The notes: generated by a model from the letters alone, not told the origin. A DNA stretch of 50,562 nt from CAYTNY01 sp964439215 (GCA_964439215.1 CAYTNY010000005.1:1-50562); one strand, 5' to 3'. Counted from the stretch's first letter, positions 24,719-34,092 are shown. Made by a program: numbers and translations.

Positions 24719-27700
24719 TTATTTTACCACATAAACCCGTCTGGATTCTCTGCCTTCATCTGTTCGTATATGTATAAAGTATATGCCTCTGCCCACAATA
24801 CTGCCCGCCCTGTTTGCCGCATCCCACTCTATCTCATTCCAGCCTTCCGCATAAGTATTAAACTGCAGTTCTCTTATATATTCGCCTGTTAAATTATATA
24901 TTTTGATTGTTACAGCCGTTCCTATTCCAGCGGCAGAAACTTTGACCTTTATTTTTACGGTTTCTCCCTTTGAAATATCGACAATATTACGGTCAAGGAC
25001 TATGTTCACATTGGGAGTGGGGGTCTGAGTCGGCGTATATGTTTCTGTGGGAGTCTGGGTTTCAGTGTATGTAGAGGTCTCTGTATAAGTGTATGTTTCT
25101 GTCGGTGTTTCGGTTTCTGTATATGTATACGTTTGCGTGGGTGTTTCTGTATAAGTGTATGTTTCAGTATATGTATAAGTTTCAGTGGGAGTCTCTGTAT
25201 CTGTCGGCGTATCTGTGTCCGTGGGTATTTCTGTTGACGTCGGAGTCACGGTCTCGGTCATTGACAGAGTTATTGTCGGCGTTGAGGTAAGCGTATCCGC
25301 AGGAGTATTTGTCCCTGTAATACTCGGAGTTGATGTTTCGGTTGATGTTTCAGTCATTGACGGAGTTATTGTCTGTGTTGACGTTTCTGAAACGGTTTCA
25401 GTGGCTGTTTCAGTAATGGTTTGAGTCGCGGTAGGCGTGACTGTTTCTGTAATTGTCGGTGTATTATCAGGCGTGTCTGTTGCTGTTTGGGTTGCTGTTT
25501 CTGACACGGTCTGTGTCGCTGTTTGTGTAGTAGTTTCTGTTACCGTTTCTGTGGCTGTTTCCGTTATCGTCGGTGTTATTGTATGAGTGTCAAGCGGAGT
25601 ATCCGTAAATGTAGGCGTTATTGTTTCCGTAACGGTCTGCGTCGTGGTTTGAGTTATTGTTTCTGTTATAGTTTGTGTCACTGTTTCTGTCGTAGTATGC
25701 GTAACCGTTTGAGTAATCGTTTCTGTGGCGGTCTGCGTAGTAGTTTGAGTCACGGTTTCTGTTGCTGTTTGCGTTACTGTTTCTGTCATAGTCGGTGTTG
25801 CTGTTTCTGTAACCGTCTCTGTTCTGGTTTCCGTTACGGTTTCGGTAATGGTTTCAGTTGTTGTTTGAGTAACGGTTTCGGTAACTGTTTCTATAGCGGT
25901 TTCCGTTATTGTCGGTGTTATTGTATGTGTATCAATCGGAGTATCCGTAGATGTCAGGGTTATTGTTTCAGTTGCCGTCACTGTGGCTGTTTCAGTTATC
26001 GTCTGCGTAATTGTTTCTGTAACTGTATGCGTAATAGTCTGTGTAACAGTCTCGGTTACTGTTTTAGTTGCCGTTTCGGTTTGTGTCAGGGTTATTGTTG
26101 GCGTTATGGTTGATGTCACTGTTTGTGTTATTATCTGCGTAATTGTCTTTGTCGCTGTCTGCGTACCTGTTTGAGTAGTCTTTGGCGTCATGGTAACCGT
26201 TGGAGTATTTGTGGCTGTGAATACCAGCGGCTCGCATAAAGGTGCGGGCGGCGCAGCGGCAATTATCGTAAAATCAGCCGGCATATCATCTGTATCATCT
26301 ATCGAATTATTTCTCCTGCCGGATTCATTATTACCCGGCGGTGTAAAAGAGTTGTCTGCCAGGCCCACAAGGAAGTAATCAACAGCTCCCCAGGCTGCTG
26401 AATCCAGTATTTCATCGTATTCCCCGAGAATCAGCAATTCATCATCTGTATTGCTGAGCCCCATTTTTTTACCTGCTTCAGATCCCCATCCGGATGAATA
26501 GTCGACTACATTCGGAACCGAAGGATCGTCCTGCATATCCGCCCATTCATAATCCGGATAAACGCCGAATTCCAGGAAATATTCAGGCGCGTTCCTTGCA
26601 ATTACTATACAGCTGTTTGCCGGGATTATCTCGTCAGTGCCCGCAGTATACGGAAACGAATACATTGCTTCCGACCCGAGGTTATAATCCTCCGCGTCGC
26701 CGAACTTAATTACGGGAATTCCGCCGCCACTTGTCAAAACCACATCATATGGATTCGGATTGAATATCTGTACATATTCATCTCCTTTATCAGGCTGGTT
26801 AGCGGCTGTTACAAATTCATGAATATACAGTTTATCCGGGGAAGGCCCGCAGTGCGGATTTACGGGTTTTTCATAAAAATCAGCCGTCATATCATCAGTA
26901 TCGTCTGTTTTATTGTTCCTGAAAAGAGACATTGCGTGATACGGCGCAGCCGGCGCATTAGCAAGGCCGGCTGCCGCAAAATCTCCCGTGCCATATGCTA
27001 TTGAATCGTGTATTGCGTCTGTTTCATCAATCAGCAGAACCTCGTCTCCGGCATCGTCCAGGCTGAAAACACCCGTGCCCCAGCCTGCATAATCAACCAT
27101 ATTGGGAACATCTGTGTCGTCGCCGCCGTTGGCAAATTCATAATCCGGTTTGTGCTTAAAACGCTCCTCAAATTCAACCGCATTTTTGGCTATAATAATA
27201 CAGCTCCCCGCGGTAAATATTTCATCAACACCCGGGGTATAGGGAAAACCGTACATTGCTTCTGTGTCGATGCTGTTTGCGGCGTCTCCAAGTTTATATC
27301 TCATTGTCCCATCTGAAGTTGTCAGAACAACATCAAAACCCGATGCATTATAAAGCTGAATATATTCGTCACCCTGCCCGGCTGTCTGAGCATTTACAAA
27401 AACTTGGATAATTTTTATATTTCCCGCAGGTCCGGGAGTCTGTGTAATGGTTGGAGTTTCTGTTATTGTGGATGTCATTATCGGCGTGGCTGTGCCTGTC
27501 CGCGTAGACGTAGGCATCGACGGTTCAAACGCAACCCAGTCCACCCACGCCGCGTCCGCTCCCTCGCTGACCGAATCGTCCTTATTATAGTTCCAGCCCA
27601 AAACATGATCGCCTGCGGGAAGCTCAACAGAATACTGGGTCCAGTCCGCAAAACCCGACACGCTTAATTCAAGCAATGAATTTACATAAAAATGGAAAAA

Positions 27701-30700
27701 ATCATAATCCTGTTCGCTGTCAACCCTGTAATAAAAACTGAACGTTCCCGGCCCGGTTACCGTGGTTTCCATTGCCGTGTACTGACTGTCTGTTATAAGG
27801 GCGCTCTGCGCCGCATCTCCGTCATTGATAAATGTCGTTGTCTGCATAAACCATTCTCCTGTACCTGAGAATGTCCATACAAAATCGTAATTATCAACCG
27901 CCTGTGCTATTGAACCGGGAGTACTTGTCGGCGTTATTGTGGCTGTCGGAAAAACAGTGGGTGTTTCAGACGGTGTTGAGTAAAGTATCACAATATCACT
28001 GCCTGTGTATTTTGCCGTCTTTGTAAGGGCGTTTGTATCAACTGTATTATATCCAAATCCGCTGTCTCCATCCCCGCCAACAGCCTCAATCTCACCTGAA
28101 AAATTAATTGTCCCCTCGCCTGTTGTCCTGTAAACCCAGGTAAATGTTTTGCTTCTATAAGATTCTATCATCAGTTTTTCATTAAGCATCTCGCTTACAG
28201 CCCCGCCGCCTGAAACCTGGTTCACATAAAGCTCCGTAGGAAGTATTGTGAACGCTTCGCTTTTATATGTATTGGCTATCTCCATTACGATCGTAATAAC
28301 ATCTCCCGCCTGCAGGGTGGAAGGAGTATTAAATAAAGACATTATTTTAAGTTTTGTCTCTCCTGTTTTAACGGAAAAAATACCTGATTGATGGTAGTCG
28401 CTGTAAACCGCTCCGTCAAAAGCTCTTATCCTTACACTATAACTGTTTCCGTCAGCAAGAGACGATACATCCCATTCATAAGAATCTGCTTTTGCCGCGG
28501 TTGTATATATCGGATACCAGCTTGTGCCATTGTCATCTGTATATTCTATTTCATACGTAAGATCCAAAGGATCCGCCAGAGATGACTGCGATCCCTGGCG
28601 CCATTGGATGATATAAACATCATCTATTATCTCTCCTGTCTTCGGAGTTATTATTTCAGGCGGTGTAAAGCCCGCTGCCGCGGTAAATGTTATGTTCAGC
28701 CGCGGCATATAATTGGAAGGATCATCTGTTTCCGCGGTAATAAATTCATTTGCGTCAAAATTATAGAAAAAATATCCGCGGGCATTCGCGCCTTCAGCGC
28801 TTGATTTAAACATAAAACCCGTGTTGGGGGATATTCCGTTTATCCATTCTTCAATTTTGCTTGTCTGGCTGATATTAAACCTGTAATGCTGCATATCCGG
28901 CATATTAGCAGGAGTAATGGACCCTTCCACAAGAGCGTCAAAATCCCCGCCCGCACTTCCCCACGCGCTCTCCGCTGTCCTCGAGACCCAGCTCACCCCT
29001 TTTTCGTGCCACTCATTTGTAAGCAGATGCATATTTATCTGCTGAGAGTTTCCCATTCTTGCGTATAAATACAAATCAACGCTTGCGTCTGTCACTGTGA
29101 TATTTTTCGGCAGGGACGACAGGTCAAAAGCAACATAAGACCTGAACGGCCCGCCCACAGATGCATCCCCGCCTACAAGCATATCTCCCCAGTCTATCTG
29201 CGCGGGGCTTGACTGTGTGTAAGGAAACGAAATATTTGTATACTCCATACCCGCATACCCGCTGGATGAAGCAGCCTTATTGCCGTCATAAAATTCCCCG
29301 CTGCGTGCGTAATAATAGACCACTTTCAGAACAGGAAAATTTTCAACAGCATCATAAGAATTATAGTACAAAAGAAATGTATCTGTTGTTGAGGCTTCCC
29401 TCTCATCCGTTGCTTTTAATATTATGCCGTTGTTAGGCGTTCCTGCCGCCCATTTTTCCACAAGCGGCGTTATATTAAAAGCATCCCATCTTTCTTCAGG
29501 AGTTTTTTTCAAAAGTTTTCTTGATTCAACAGCATCATAAAAATCACCCCCCGGATTGGTCCACGTATTTGAACCGTCATAAGTATTCCACGTTGCCCCT
29601 GAACCTGCGGCGCTTGTCCCTTCAACCCAGGGCCGCGACATTTCGTGTATTTCTATCCAATCCTCCTCTATTGAATCAGTATGCGCGGAATACAGATAAA
29701 GATTAAGATATGCGTATTTAACCGTTGCAGTTGAAGGTATTGAATCAACTTCGCCAAACCGCATAAGGGCGCGCACAGTTGCATTGCCCGGCGCCTCTCT
29801 GCCCACAAGAAAAAGATTATCTTCTCCATAATTCGAATCAGCATCGCTTGAATAAATATCCGTATCATATGTAAGGGTCTGGTACTGCGTCTCTCCCGCA
29901 GATAAAGAAACAGTCGGGTCAATTATTACGGGAAACTGCCTTTCAGGGGCTAAAAGCCACTTCGCGTCAACCAGTATCTCCACGTTTACTCTGTTAAATT
30001 TTTTTTTAATTTTATATGTACCGTAAACCGCCTGCCCTGTCTTTTTCAAGACTCCGGCTTTTTGCTCCGGCGCGGAATCATAGACTATAACCGGTGATAT
30101 ATCAAAATCATCCGTTTCATTTACCCTTATTTTAAATCCCCTTTTTGTTTCCAAAGTGTTTGTTTTTTTCCCTCCCTGCATAAGAGAAGAAAACAATCCC
30201 GCGGTAAATACACCTTCTATTTTCAGATATTCAGCTTTTTTTAAATCCATATCTTTTGGCAGCCTGTTGATAATAATATTATTTTTGACCCTGTTCGGTG
30301 CTGTTATATACTCATCAGTAACATTTGCAAAAATCTCTTCATAATGAATTTTGTTGCTTTTTTTCAAGAATGCCGCCGCGCTCTGTCTGTCAGACTTATA
30401 TAAAGGTTTTCCGGCCGTATCAACAAATGAAACTGACTCAAGCTTCCATTCCAATACGCCCTTTTCGCCTTCATACTCTATACCGCGTTTTTTCAGACCG
30501 TCAGCAAACCTTGTTTTCAAACTGTTTGTCCTGTTTATAAAAGAACCGCTTTCCCCCGGTATAATATCAGTCTGGATTTCCCGCCATCTGCCGCTGCTGT
30601 CTTTAAAATTAACAGCCCTTAGGCTTATTTCCCTTGTAATTGAACCGTCATTGTTTTCATACTCAATAACATTGCGCCCCTGCCGTGAAATAGGTTTTCC

Positions 30701-30883
30701 GCCCGGCTCTTTTTTTTCAGAATTTATCTCCCCGTGAAATTTTGTGTTTGAAATACTGACAGTCCTGCTTTCCGCAAAAGAAAACAAAGGCAGGATAAAA
30801 ATTAAAATAACAGCAGAATAAAAACAGAATATTAATCTGCCTGCTGTTTGTCCGGCTCTCTCTATTAAAATCCCTTTTTTCAA
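24719..30883 (-). CDS. Giant secreted multidomain surface protein with Thr-rich stalk and FlgD-like C-terminal domain
   Basis: 2054 aa. Signal peptide about 1-39. An N-terminal module (about 40-325) resembles the region preceding DNRLRE domains in Rhs/wall-associated proteins, ending FPVIIDPTVSLS. Two DNRLRE-like carbohydrate-binding-type modules lie at about 325-495 and 525-715. An Fn3/Ig-like domain (about 735-840) and a CARDB-like domain (about 855-960) follow, then a jelly-roll-like segment (about 1000-1120). Two lamin-tail-like domains come next (about 1155-1320 and 1355-1530). A Thr-rich TxT/TET stalk (about 1548-1953) leads to a C-terminal FlgD-type Ig domain (about 1954-2054) with IKIYNLTGEYI, GWNEIEWD and GRGIYFI. 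The last domain resembles T9SS-type sorting domains, but no T9SS gene is visible. It starts 29 bases after the 805-residue paralogue's stop. Probably an adhesin or sheath component. Confidence 0.85.
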   Translation of the reverse strand: MKKGILIERAGQTAGRLIFCFYSAVILIFILPLFSFAESRTVSISNTKFHGEINSEKKEPGGKPISRQGRNVIEYENNDGSITREISLRAVNFKDSSGRWREIQTDIIPGESGSFINRTNSLKTRFADGLKKRGIEYEGEKGVLEWKLESVSFVDTAGKPLYKSDRQSAAAFLKKSNKIHYEEIFANVTDEYITAPNRVKNNIIINRLPKDMDLKKAEYLKIEGVFTAGLFSSLMQGGKKTNTLETKRGFKIRVNETDDFDISPVIVYDSAPEQKAGVLKKTGQAVYGTYKIKKKFNRVNVEILVDAKWLLAPERQFPVIIDPTVSLSAGETQYQTLTYDTDIYSSDADSNYGEDNLFLVGREAPGNATVRALMRFGEVDSIPSTATVKYAYLNLYLYSAHTDSIEEDWIEIHEMSRPWVEGTSAAGSGATWNTYDGSNTWTNPGGDFYDAVESRKLLKKTPEERWDAFNITPLVEKWAAGTPNNGIILKATDEREASTTDTFLLYYNSYDAVENFPVLKVVYYYARSGEFYDGNKAASSSGYAGMEYTNISFPYTQSSPAQIDWGDMLVGGDASVGGPFRSYVAFDLSSLPKNITVTDASVDLYLYARMGNSQQINMHLLTNEWHEKGVSWVSRTAESAWGSAGGDFDALVEGSITPANMPDMQHYRFNISQTSKIEEWINGISPNTGFMFKSSAEGANARGYFFYNFDANEFITAETDDPSNYMPRLNITFTAAAGFTPPEIITPKTGEIIDDVYIIQWRQGSQSSLADPLDLTYEIEYTDDNGTSWYPIYTTAAKADSYEWDVSSLADGNSYSVRIRAFDGAVYSDYHQSGIFSVKTGETKLKIMSLFNTPSTLQAGDVITIVMEIANTYKSEAFTILPTELYVNQVSGGGAVSEMLNEKLMIESYRSKTFTWVYRTTGEGTINFSGEIEAVGGDGDSGFGYNTVDTNALTKTAKYTGSDIVILYSTPSETPTVFPTATITPTSTPGSIAQAVDNYDFVWTFSGTGEWFMQTTTFINDGDAAQSALITDSQYTAMETTVTGPGTFSFYYRVDSEQDYDFFHFYVNSLLELSVSGFADWTQYSVELPAGDHVLGWNYNKDDSVSEGADAAWVDWVAFEPSMPTSTRTGTATPIMTSTITETPTITQTPGPAGNIKIIQVFVNAQTAGQGDEYIQLYNASGFDVVLTTSDGTMRYKLGDAANSIDTEAMYGFPYTPGVDEIFTAGSCIIIAKNAVEFEERFKHKPDYEFANGGDDTDVPNMVDYAGWGTGVFSLDDAGDEVLLIDETDAIHDSIAYGTGDFAAAGLANAPAAPYHAMSLFRNNKTDDTDDMTADFYEKPVNPHCGPSPDKLYIHEFVTAANQPDKGDEYVQIFNPNPYDVVLTSGGGIPVIKFGDAEDYNLGSEAMYSFPYTAGTDEIIPANSCIVIARNAPEYFLEFGVYPDYEWADMQDDPSVPNVVDYSSGWGSEAGKKMGLSNTDDELLILGEYDEILDSAAWGAVDYFLVGLADNSFTPPGNNESGRRNNSIDDTDDMPADFTIIAAAPPAPLCEPLVFTATNTPTVTMTPKTTQTGTQTATKTITQIITQTVTSTITPTITLTQTETATKTVTETVTQTITHTVTETITQTITETATVTATETITLTSTDTPIDTHTITPTITETAIETVTETVTQTTTETITETVTETRTETVTETATPTMTETVTQTATETVTQTTTQTATETITQTVTHTTTETVTQTITETITQTTTQTVTETITPTFTDTPLDTHTITPTITETATETVTETTTQTATQTVSETATQTATDTPDNTPTITETVTPTATQTITETATETVSETSTQTITPSMTETSTETSTPSITGTNTPADTLTSTPTITLSMTETVTPTSTEIPTDTDTPTDTETPTETYTYTETYTYTETPTQTYTYTETETPTETYTYTETSTYTETQTPTETYTPTQTPTPNVNIVLDRNIVDISKGETVKIKVKVSAAGIGTAVTIKIYNLTGEYIRELQFNTYAEGWNEIEWDAANRAGSIVGRGIYFIHIRTDEGRESRRVYVVK
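25008..26240 (-). repeat. Thr-rich stalk-coding repeat tract of the 2054-aa protein
   Basis: About 1.2 kb of degenerate short repeats coding T-E-T/T-Q-T/T-P-T units, changing to Tyr-containing TYTET units near the end. The segment around DTHTITPTITETA occurs twice, about 342 bases (114 codons) apart, which indicates internal duplication. The repeats stay in frame and vary mostly at synonymous or Thr-flanking positions. Confidence 0.85.
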
Positions 30884-30912
30884 TACACGCCCCCGCGTTT
30901 TTTTTTAACAGC

Positions 30913-33330
30913 TTATTTTATCACATAAAGCCGCCTTGATTCCCTTCCGTCCTGAGTGTTTATTATTATAAAATAAATCCCCCGTCCCACTGTTTTCCCT
31001 GCCCTGTTTGTGGCATCCCATTCTATCTCATTCCAGCCTTCCGCGTAAATATCAAATTCCAAGGTTTTTATTAAAGCACCTGTCAGATTATATATTTTAA
31101 TGTTTACAGGCATTCCTATTTTTGACGCATCCGTCTTTATTTTTATATTTACAGTTTCTCCTTTGGAAACATCAATAACATTCCTGTCAAGAATTGTATT
31201 AATATTCGGAGTCGGCGTCTGCGTCGAGGTGTAAGTTTTTGTGGGAGTATATGTTTCTGTATATGTATGAGTCTCTGTCGGCGTATCGGTTTCTGTATAT
31301 GTATTGGTTGCCGTGGGCGTGTCTGTAGACGTGTATGTTTCAGTGGGAGTTTCTGTATCTGTAGAGGTTTCGGTTGACGTCGGAGCCGCTGTCCGGGTTG
31401 AAGTTGCCGTAGCCGAAAATGTGGGAGATGCTGTTTCCGTTATAGTGGATGTGGCGGTTTCTGTTGTTGATGGCGTAATACTCGGAGTATTTGTAAACGT
31501 ATCCTGAGGAGTGTTTGTCAAAGTCGCGGTTTCTGTCGGGGTAATTGTTTCTGTTGAAGTTTCAGTGGCTGTACCGGTGTTTGTTCCGGTAATGGTTTGC
31601 GTTGCTGTTTTAGTCGCTGTTTCTGTTATTGTCTGCGTAGCTGTTTCTGTGGCAGTTTGAGTAACAGTCCGGGTTATTGTTTCGGTTGCTGTTTCGGTCC
31701 CTGTTTGTGTTATGCTCGGAGTGGCTGTTTTCGTCAGCATATCATCATAATAAAGTTCATAAACAAGGTCTTTTTTTTCTATCTCAACCCAGGTTCCCCA
31801 GCCGTATGAATGCGACATTGTATGCTGCGTGCCGCCCGCTGTCTGTTCATTGTATTCCGCCGTGGTTTCATAAACCGAACTTTCCGCCGCAGTATAATAA
31901 TTATCCGTGTCGTTTGTTTCCTCCCCTTCGCAATAAAATATTATCCTGTACGTTTTCTCTGTTTCCAGCAGGATCTCCGGCAGAACAGCGTTTTTCCACT
32001 GATAACCCGCAGTATCTATATCAGCAGCATTCAAAAATATTCCGTCAGCATGGATTAATTCTCCCGGATATTCCGTTATTCTGAACCGCAGCGAGCTGGT
32101 AACACTTCCTGTTTTTTTAACAAGAACCCTGAGTGAATTCACGGTTTTTTCCGTCTGTTCAACCCCGCTTATCCGCTGTGCGTAAATATAATCATCTCCC
32201 GGATCAGTTGTGCCTCCTGCGTGTATTTTTGCGCTTCCAAAATTATTTGTATACGTATTTCCGTAATGCATCCCTCCCGTTTCAGACAGAAAAAACACAG
32301 GCATGCCTTCAGCCGGAGTCCACTGGCTGCCGTCAAACAGCAGCGTTTCCGCATTTAGATCATAATTCTGCATCCCGGGAAATATACCATGATTCGGTTT
32401 TGTATAAATCATATTGTATCCATTGCCCATTGTTTCCGCTTGTGCAACAATATGATATACCACACCCTGTAAAAGCGCGGTCTCCGGAACATCAAATATG
32501 TTCCAGTAATCATTCATCAGCACTGCCGTACTTTGTGTTATTGTATCACCGTCAGGCAGTCCGCTGTTGTCCCCCTGTATAGAGACCGTAAAATAATTAT
32601 CACCCCCCTGCGAAATGCCCTGCAGATGTATCTGATCCACGTTCATATCATACGGCGCCGTAAATCTGTAACTTACCTTTTCTGTCATGCTTACAACCGG
32701 GGCTTGTATGTTTTCGGAAACTTCACACAAATTTTTAACAGCTGTATAAGATGCCGCATCAGGGTTCGGTGTCGGCGTAATCGTATTTTCAATGCATATT
32801 TCCGCGTTTACAGACCACTTTTTTATATCTATGCCCTGTGCGTTAAAAGTCAGCGGCATTGGTTCTGTATAATTATGATCCTGCCAGCTGCTTTCGCCGT
32901 CATATCCCTCATCATACCTTACAGTAACATCCGGGCTGTTTACCGTAAATGCAATCCAATAATCCCCTCCCAAAAAATCCGGATGCAAAAGTTCAAACGT
33001 ATTCCATGAATTATCTACAAGTAATTGTTCGGAGCTTTCCGCAACAAGAGAACCCGGAGCGCCTTCAGGCCCTGAATTGTCATACAGGCCTGTTTTTCCG
33101 TATGCATCCATTCCCGCTTCAATATAAATATTAATACCGGTCATTTCTCCTGCCGGCAGATAAACTTCTGAGGCTTCAATTTTTCCGGATAAATTTTCTG
33201 CTGTACTGCTTCCCGGCGTTGTATTGCCGTATACGTCGCATTCTGCGGCAAATAAAACTGATACATTTAATACACAAAAAATAATTACAGCCGCTGTAAT
33301 CATTAAACGCATATTTAAAACATCATTCAC
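30913..33330 (-). CDS. Large secreted surface protein with Thr-rich stalk and FlgD-like C-terminal domain
   Basis: 805 aa, GTG start with AAGGAG six bases upstream (the SD lies inside the end of the preceding gene). Signal peptide about 1-28. The next part (about 30-180) looks like a choice-of-anchor module, with GLYDNSGPEGAPGSLVAES and GGDYWIAF. Two further modules of similar layout reach about 525. A Thr-rich stalk covers about 532-708. The C-terminal domain (about 709-805) is nearly identical to that of the 2054-aa neighbour: ILDRNVIDVSKGETV, IKIYNLTGALI, AEGWNEIEWDATNRAG, GRGIYFI, GRESRRLYVIK. The shared end suggests a common export or anchoring signal. It is the third gene of the apparent HTH/sigma-like/surface-protein operon. 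Confidence 0.85.
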   Translation of the reverse strand: MNDVLNMRLMITAAVIIFCVLNVSVLFAAECDVYGNTTPGSSTAENLSGKIEASEVYLPAGEMTGINIYIEAGMDAYGKTGLYDNSGPEGAPGSLVAESSEQLLVDNSWNTFELLHPDFLGGDYWIAFTVNSPDVTVRYDEGYDGESSWQDHNYTEPMPLTFNAQGIDIKKWSVNAEICIENTITPTPNPDAASYTAVKNLCEVSENIQAPVVSMTEKVSYRFTAPYDMNVDQIHLQGISQGGDNYFTVSIQGDNSGLPDGDTITQSTAVLMNDYWNIFDVPETALLQGVVYHIVAQAETMGNGYNMIYTKPNHGIFPGMQNYDLNAETLLFDGSQWTPAEGMPVFFLSETGGMHYGNTYTNNFGSAKIHAGGTTDPGDDYIYAQRISGVEQTEKTVNSLRVLVKKTGSVTSSLRFRITEYPGELIHADGIFLNAADIDTAGYQWKNAVLPEILLETEKTYRIIFYCEGEETNDTDNYYTAAESSVYETTAEYNEQTAGGTQHTMSHSYGWGTWVEIEKKDLVYELYYDDMLTKTATPSITQTGTETATETITRTVTQTATETATQTITETATKTATQTITGTNTGTATETSTETITPTETATLTNTPQDTFTNTPSITPSTTETATSTITETASPTFSATATSTRTAAPTSTETSTDTETPTETYTSTDTPTATNTYTETDTPTETHTYTETYTPTKTYTSTQTPTPNINTILDRNVIDVSKGETVNIKIKTDASKIGMPVNIKIYNLTGALIKTLEFDIYAEGWNEIEWDATNRAGKTVGRGIYFIIINTQDGRESRRLYVIK
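31203..31737 (-). repeat. Thr-rich stalk-coding repeat tract of the 805-aa protein
   Basis: About 0.5 kb of the same type of degenerate TET/TxT coding repeats as 25008-26240, again becoming YTxT-rich just before the C-terminal domain. Confidence 0.85.
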
Positions 33331-33331
33331 A

Positions 33332-33736
33332 TCAAACTCCTTTTTTATTGTTTTTTACTTTTTTTATTTCTTTTTTACGGCTGCGTATAATTCTGCTTAT
33401 AACCGATTGTTCTGTTTTCCATATTATAAAACTTTCAAAATCCTGTTCCTCTGATTTACTCCATTCTTTAACAGCTTTTATCAGGCCTTTATTTGCCGCT
33501 GTTATAAGCGCCGCAAAATCAACTCCCGCACCGCGGTATAAAGCGGCCATTGACAAAGACATTTTTAAATTTTTTTCTATCAGGGCCTTATATATATTTT
33601 CATCCGGTATAAACTGTTTTTTCAGCTGCGCTGCTGTTTTTTTCATTTTATCCGGCGGCATTGCTTTTATTCTGTATACGGTTATTATATATTTTTTAAG
33701 ATATTTATTTTCAACCGCCGGTAATTTCAAACTCAT
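33332..33736 (-). CDS. Stand-alone sigma-70 region-2-like protein
   Basis: The 134-aa product contains, at about residues 54-115, a segment that follows sigma-70 region 2 step by step. NLKMSLSMAALYRGAGVDF parallels N-L-R-L-V-x-x-x-A-x-x-Y-x-x-x-G-x-x-x-x-D-F. ALITAANKGLIKAVKEW parallels D-L-I-Q-E-G-x-x-G-L-x-x-A-V-x-x-F. DFESFIIWKTEQSVISRIIR parallels the F-x-T-Y-A-x-W-W-I-R-Q-A-I melting region. After that only a Lys-rich tail (RSRKKEIKKVKNNKKGV) remains, and regions 3 and 4 (the -35 reader) are missing. It starts 1 base after the 59-residue HTH gene and ends 1 base before the next start. A split sigma factor like B. subtilis SigO-RsoA is one possibility. A decayed sigma factor or an unrelated helical protein are alternatives. 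Confidence 0.65.
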   Translation of the reverse strand: MSLKLPAVENKYLKKYIITVYRIKAMPPDKMKKTAAQLKKQFIPDENIYKALIEKNLKMSLSMAALYRGAGVDFAALITAANKGLIKAVKEWSKSEEQDFESFIIWKTEQSVISRIIRSRKKEIKKVKNNKKGV

Positions 33737-33737
33737 T

Positions 33738-33917
33738 TTATTCCCCTCTTTTCAAATATTTTTCCGCACTTGTTTTTATAATATACTGTCTGAGTTCTGT
33801 TTTATTAATTCTGCCGTTTTTTATAAGTTTTTTATTTTTTTCAAAAAAACTCTTTGCCGTATTTTCAGTAACTCTTAAATATCCGGCCGCGTTTTTTAAT
33901 CCATTAAACCGTTTCAT
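33738..33917 (-). CDS. 59-residue helix-turn-helix protein, excisionase-like
   Basis: Small gene with the ATG at 33917, AAGGAAA upstream, and the stop 1 base before the sigma-like gene's ATG. The product reads MKRFNGLKNAAGYLRVTENT, then AKSFFEKNKKLIKNGRINKT, then ELRQYIIKTSAEKYLKRGE. The pattern A-A-x-Y-L-x-V-x-x-x-T followed by a second helix and a basic wing (NGRINKTELRQYI) matches the short excisionase/MerR-type HTH used for DNA binding. It lies directly downstream of a sigma-54-type promoter and is the first gene of the surface-protein operon. It could regulate the operon, or supply the promoter-recognition half of a two-part sigma factor with its neighbour. Confidence 0.65.
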   Translation of the reverse strand: MKRFNGLKNAAGYLRVTENTAKSFFEKNKKLIKNGRINKTELRQYIIKTSAEKYLKRGE

Positions 33918-33985
33918 TGCCGTAATTTCCTTTTTGCCCCCTCATAATCATAGGCTGCTGATTATTATATTTTTAATATATATTA

Positions 33986-34001
33986 TGCAATTACAGTGCC
34001 A
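33986..34001 (-). promoter_or_regulatory. Sigma-54-type (-24/-12) promoter of the HTH/sigma-like/surface-protein operon
   Basis: The minus strand reads TGGCACTGTAATTGCA: TGGCAC, 5 bases, TTGCA, with exactly 10 bases between the GG and GC doublets, as required by RpoN. Transcription would start near 33974, about 57 bases before the first ATG. Dyads upstream at 34073-34134 fall at about -99 to -160, the usual place for NtrC-type activator sites. Confidence 0.75.
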
Positions 34002-34072
34002 TAACATCCGATATATAAATAAGAACAAAATAAAGGCTGTTTCGCACGGCGGCACAAAAACGTTGTTATTTC

Positions 34073-34084
34073 AACATATATGTT
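34073..34084. promoter_or_regulatory. Perfect 12-base palindrome, possible activator site
   Basis: AACATATATGTT, about 100 bases upstream of the predicted sigma-54 start site. It is a candidate binding site of an NtrC-family dimer. Confidence 0.45.
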
Positions 34085-34092
34085 AGTATTTT

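Noticed and set aside
25093..26113. Long plus-strand frames rich in Cys or Val-Ser repeats opposite the Thr-rich tract
   Set aside because: They are antisense shadows of the low-complexity ACA/GAA codon repeats, with no ribosome-binding sites, and the minus-strand frame explains the whole region.
25008..26240. CRISPR-like repeat array
   Set aside because: Units are short, degenerate, in frame and without unique spacers of constant length; they encode a continuous Thr-rich stalk.
26981..26996. Second sigma-54-like TGGCAC site
   Set aside because: It lies inside the giant coding sequence and lacks the GC doublet at the required 10-base spacing.
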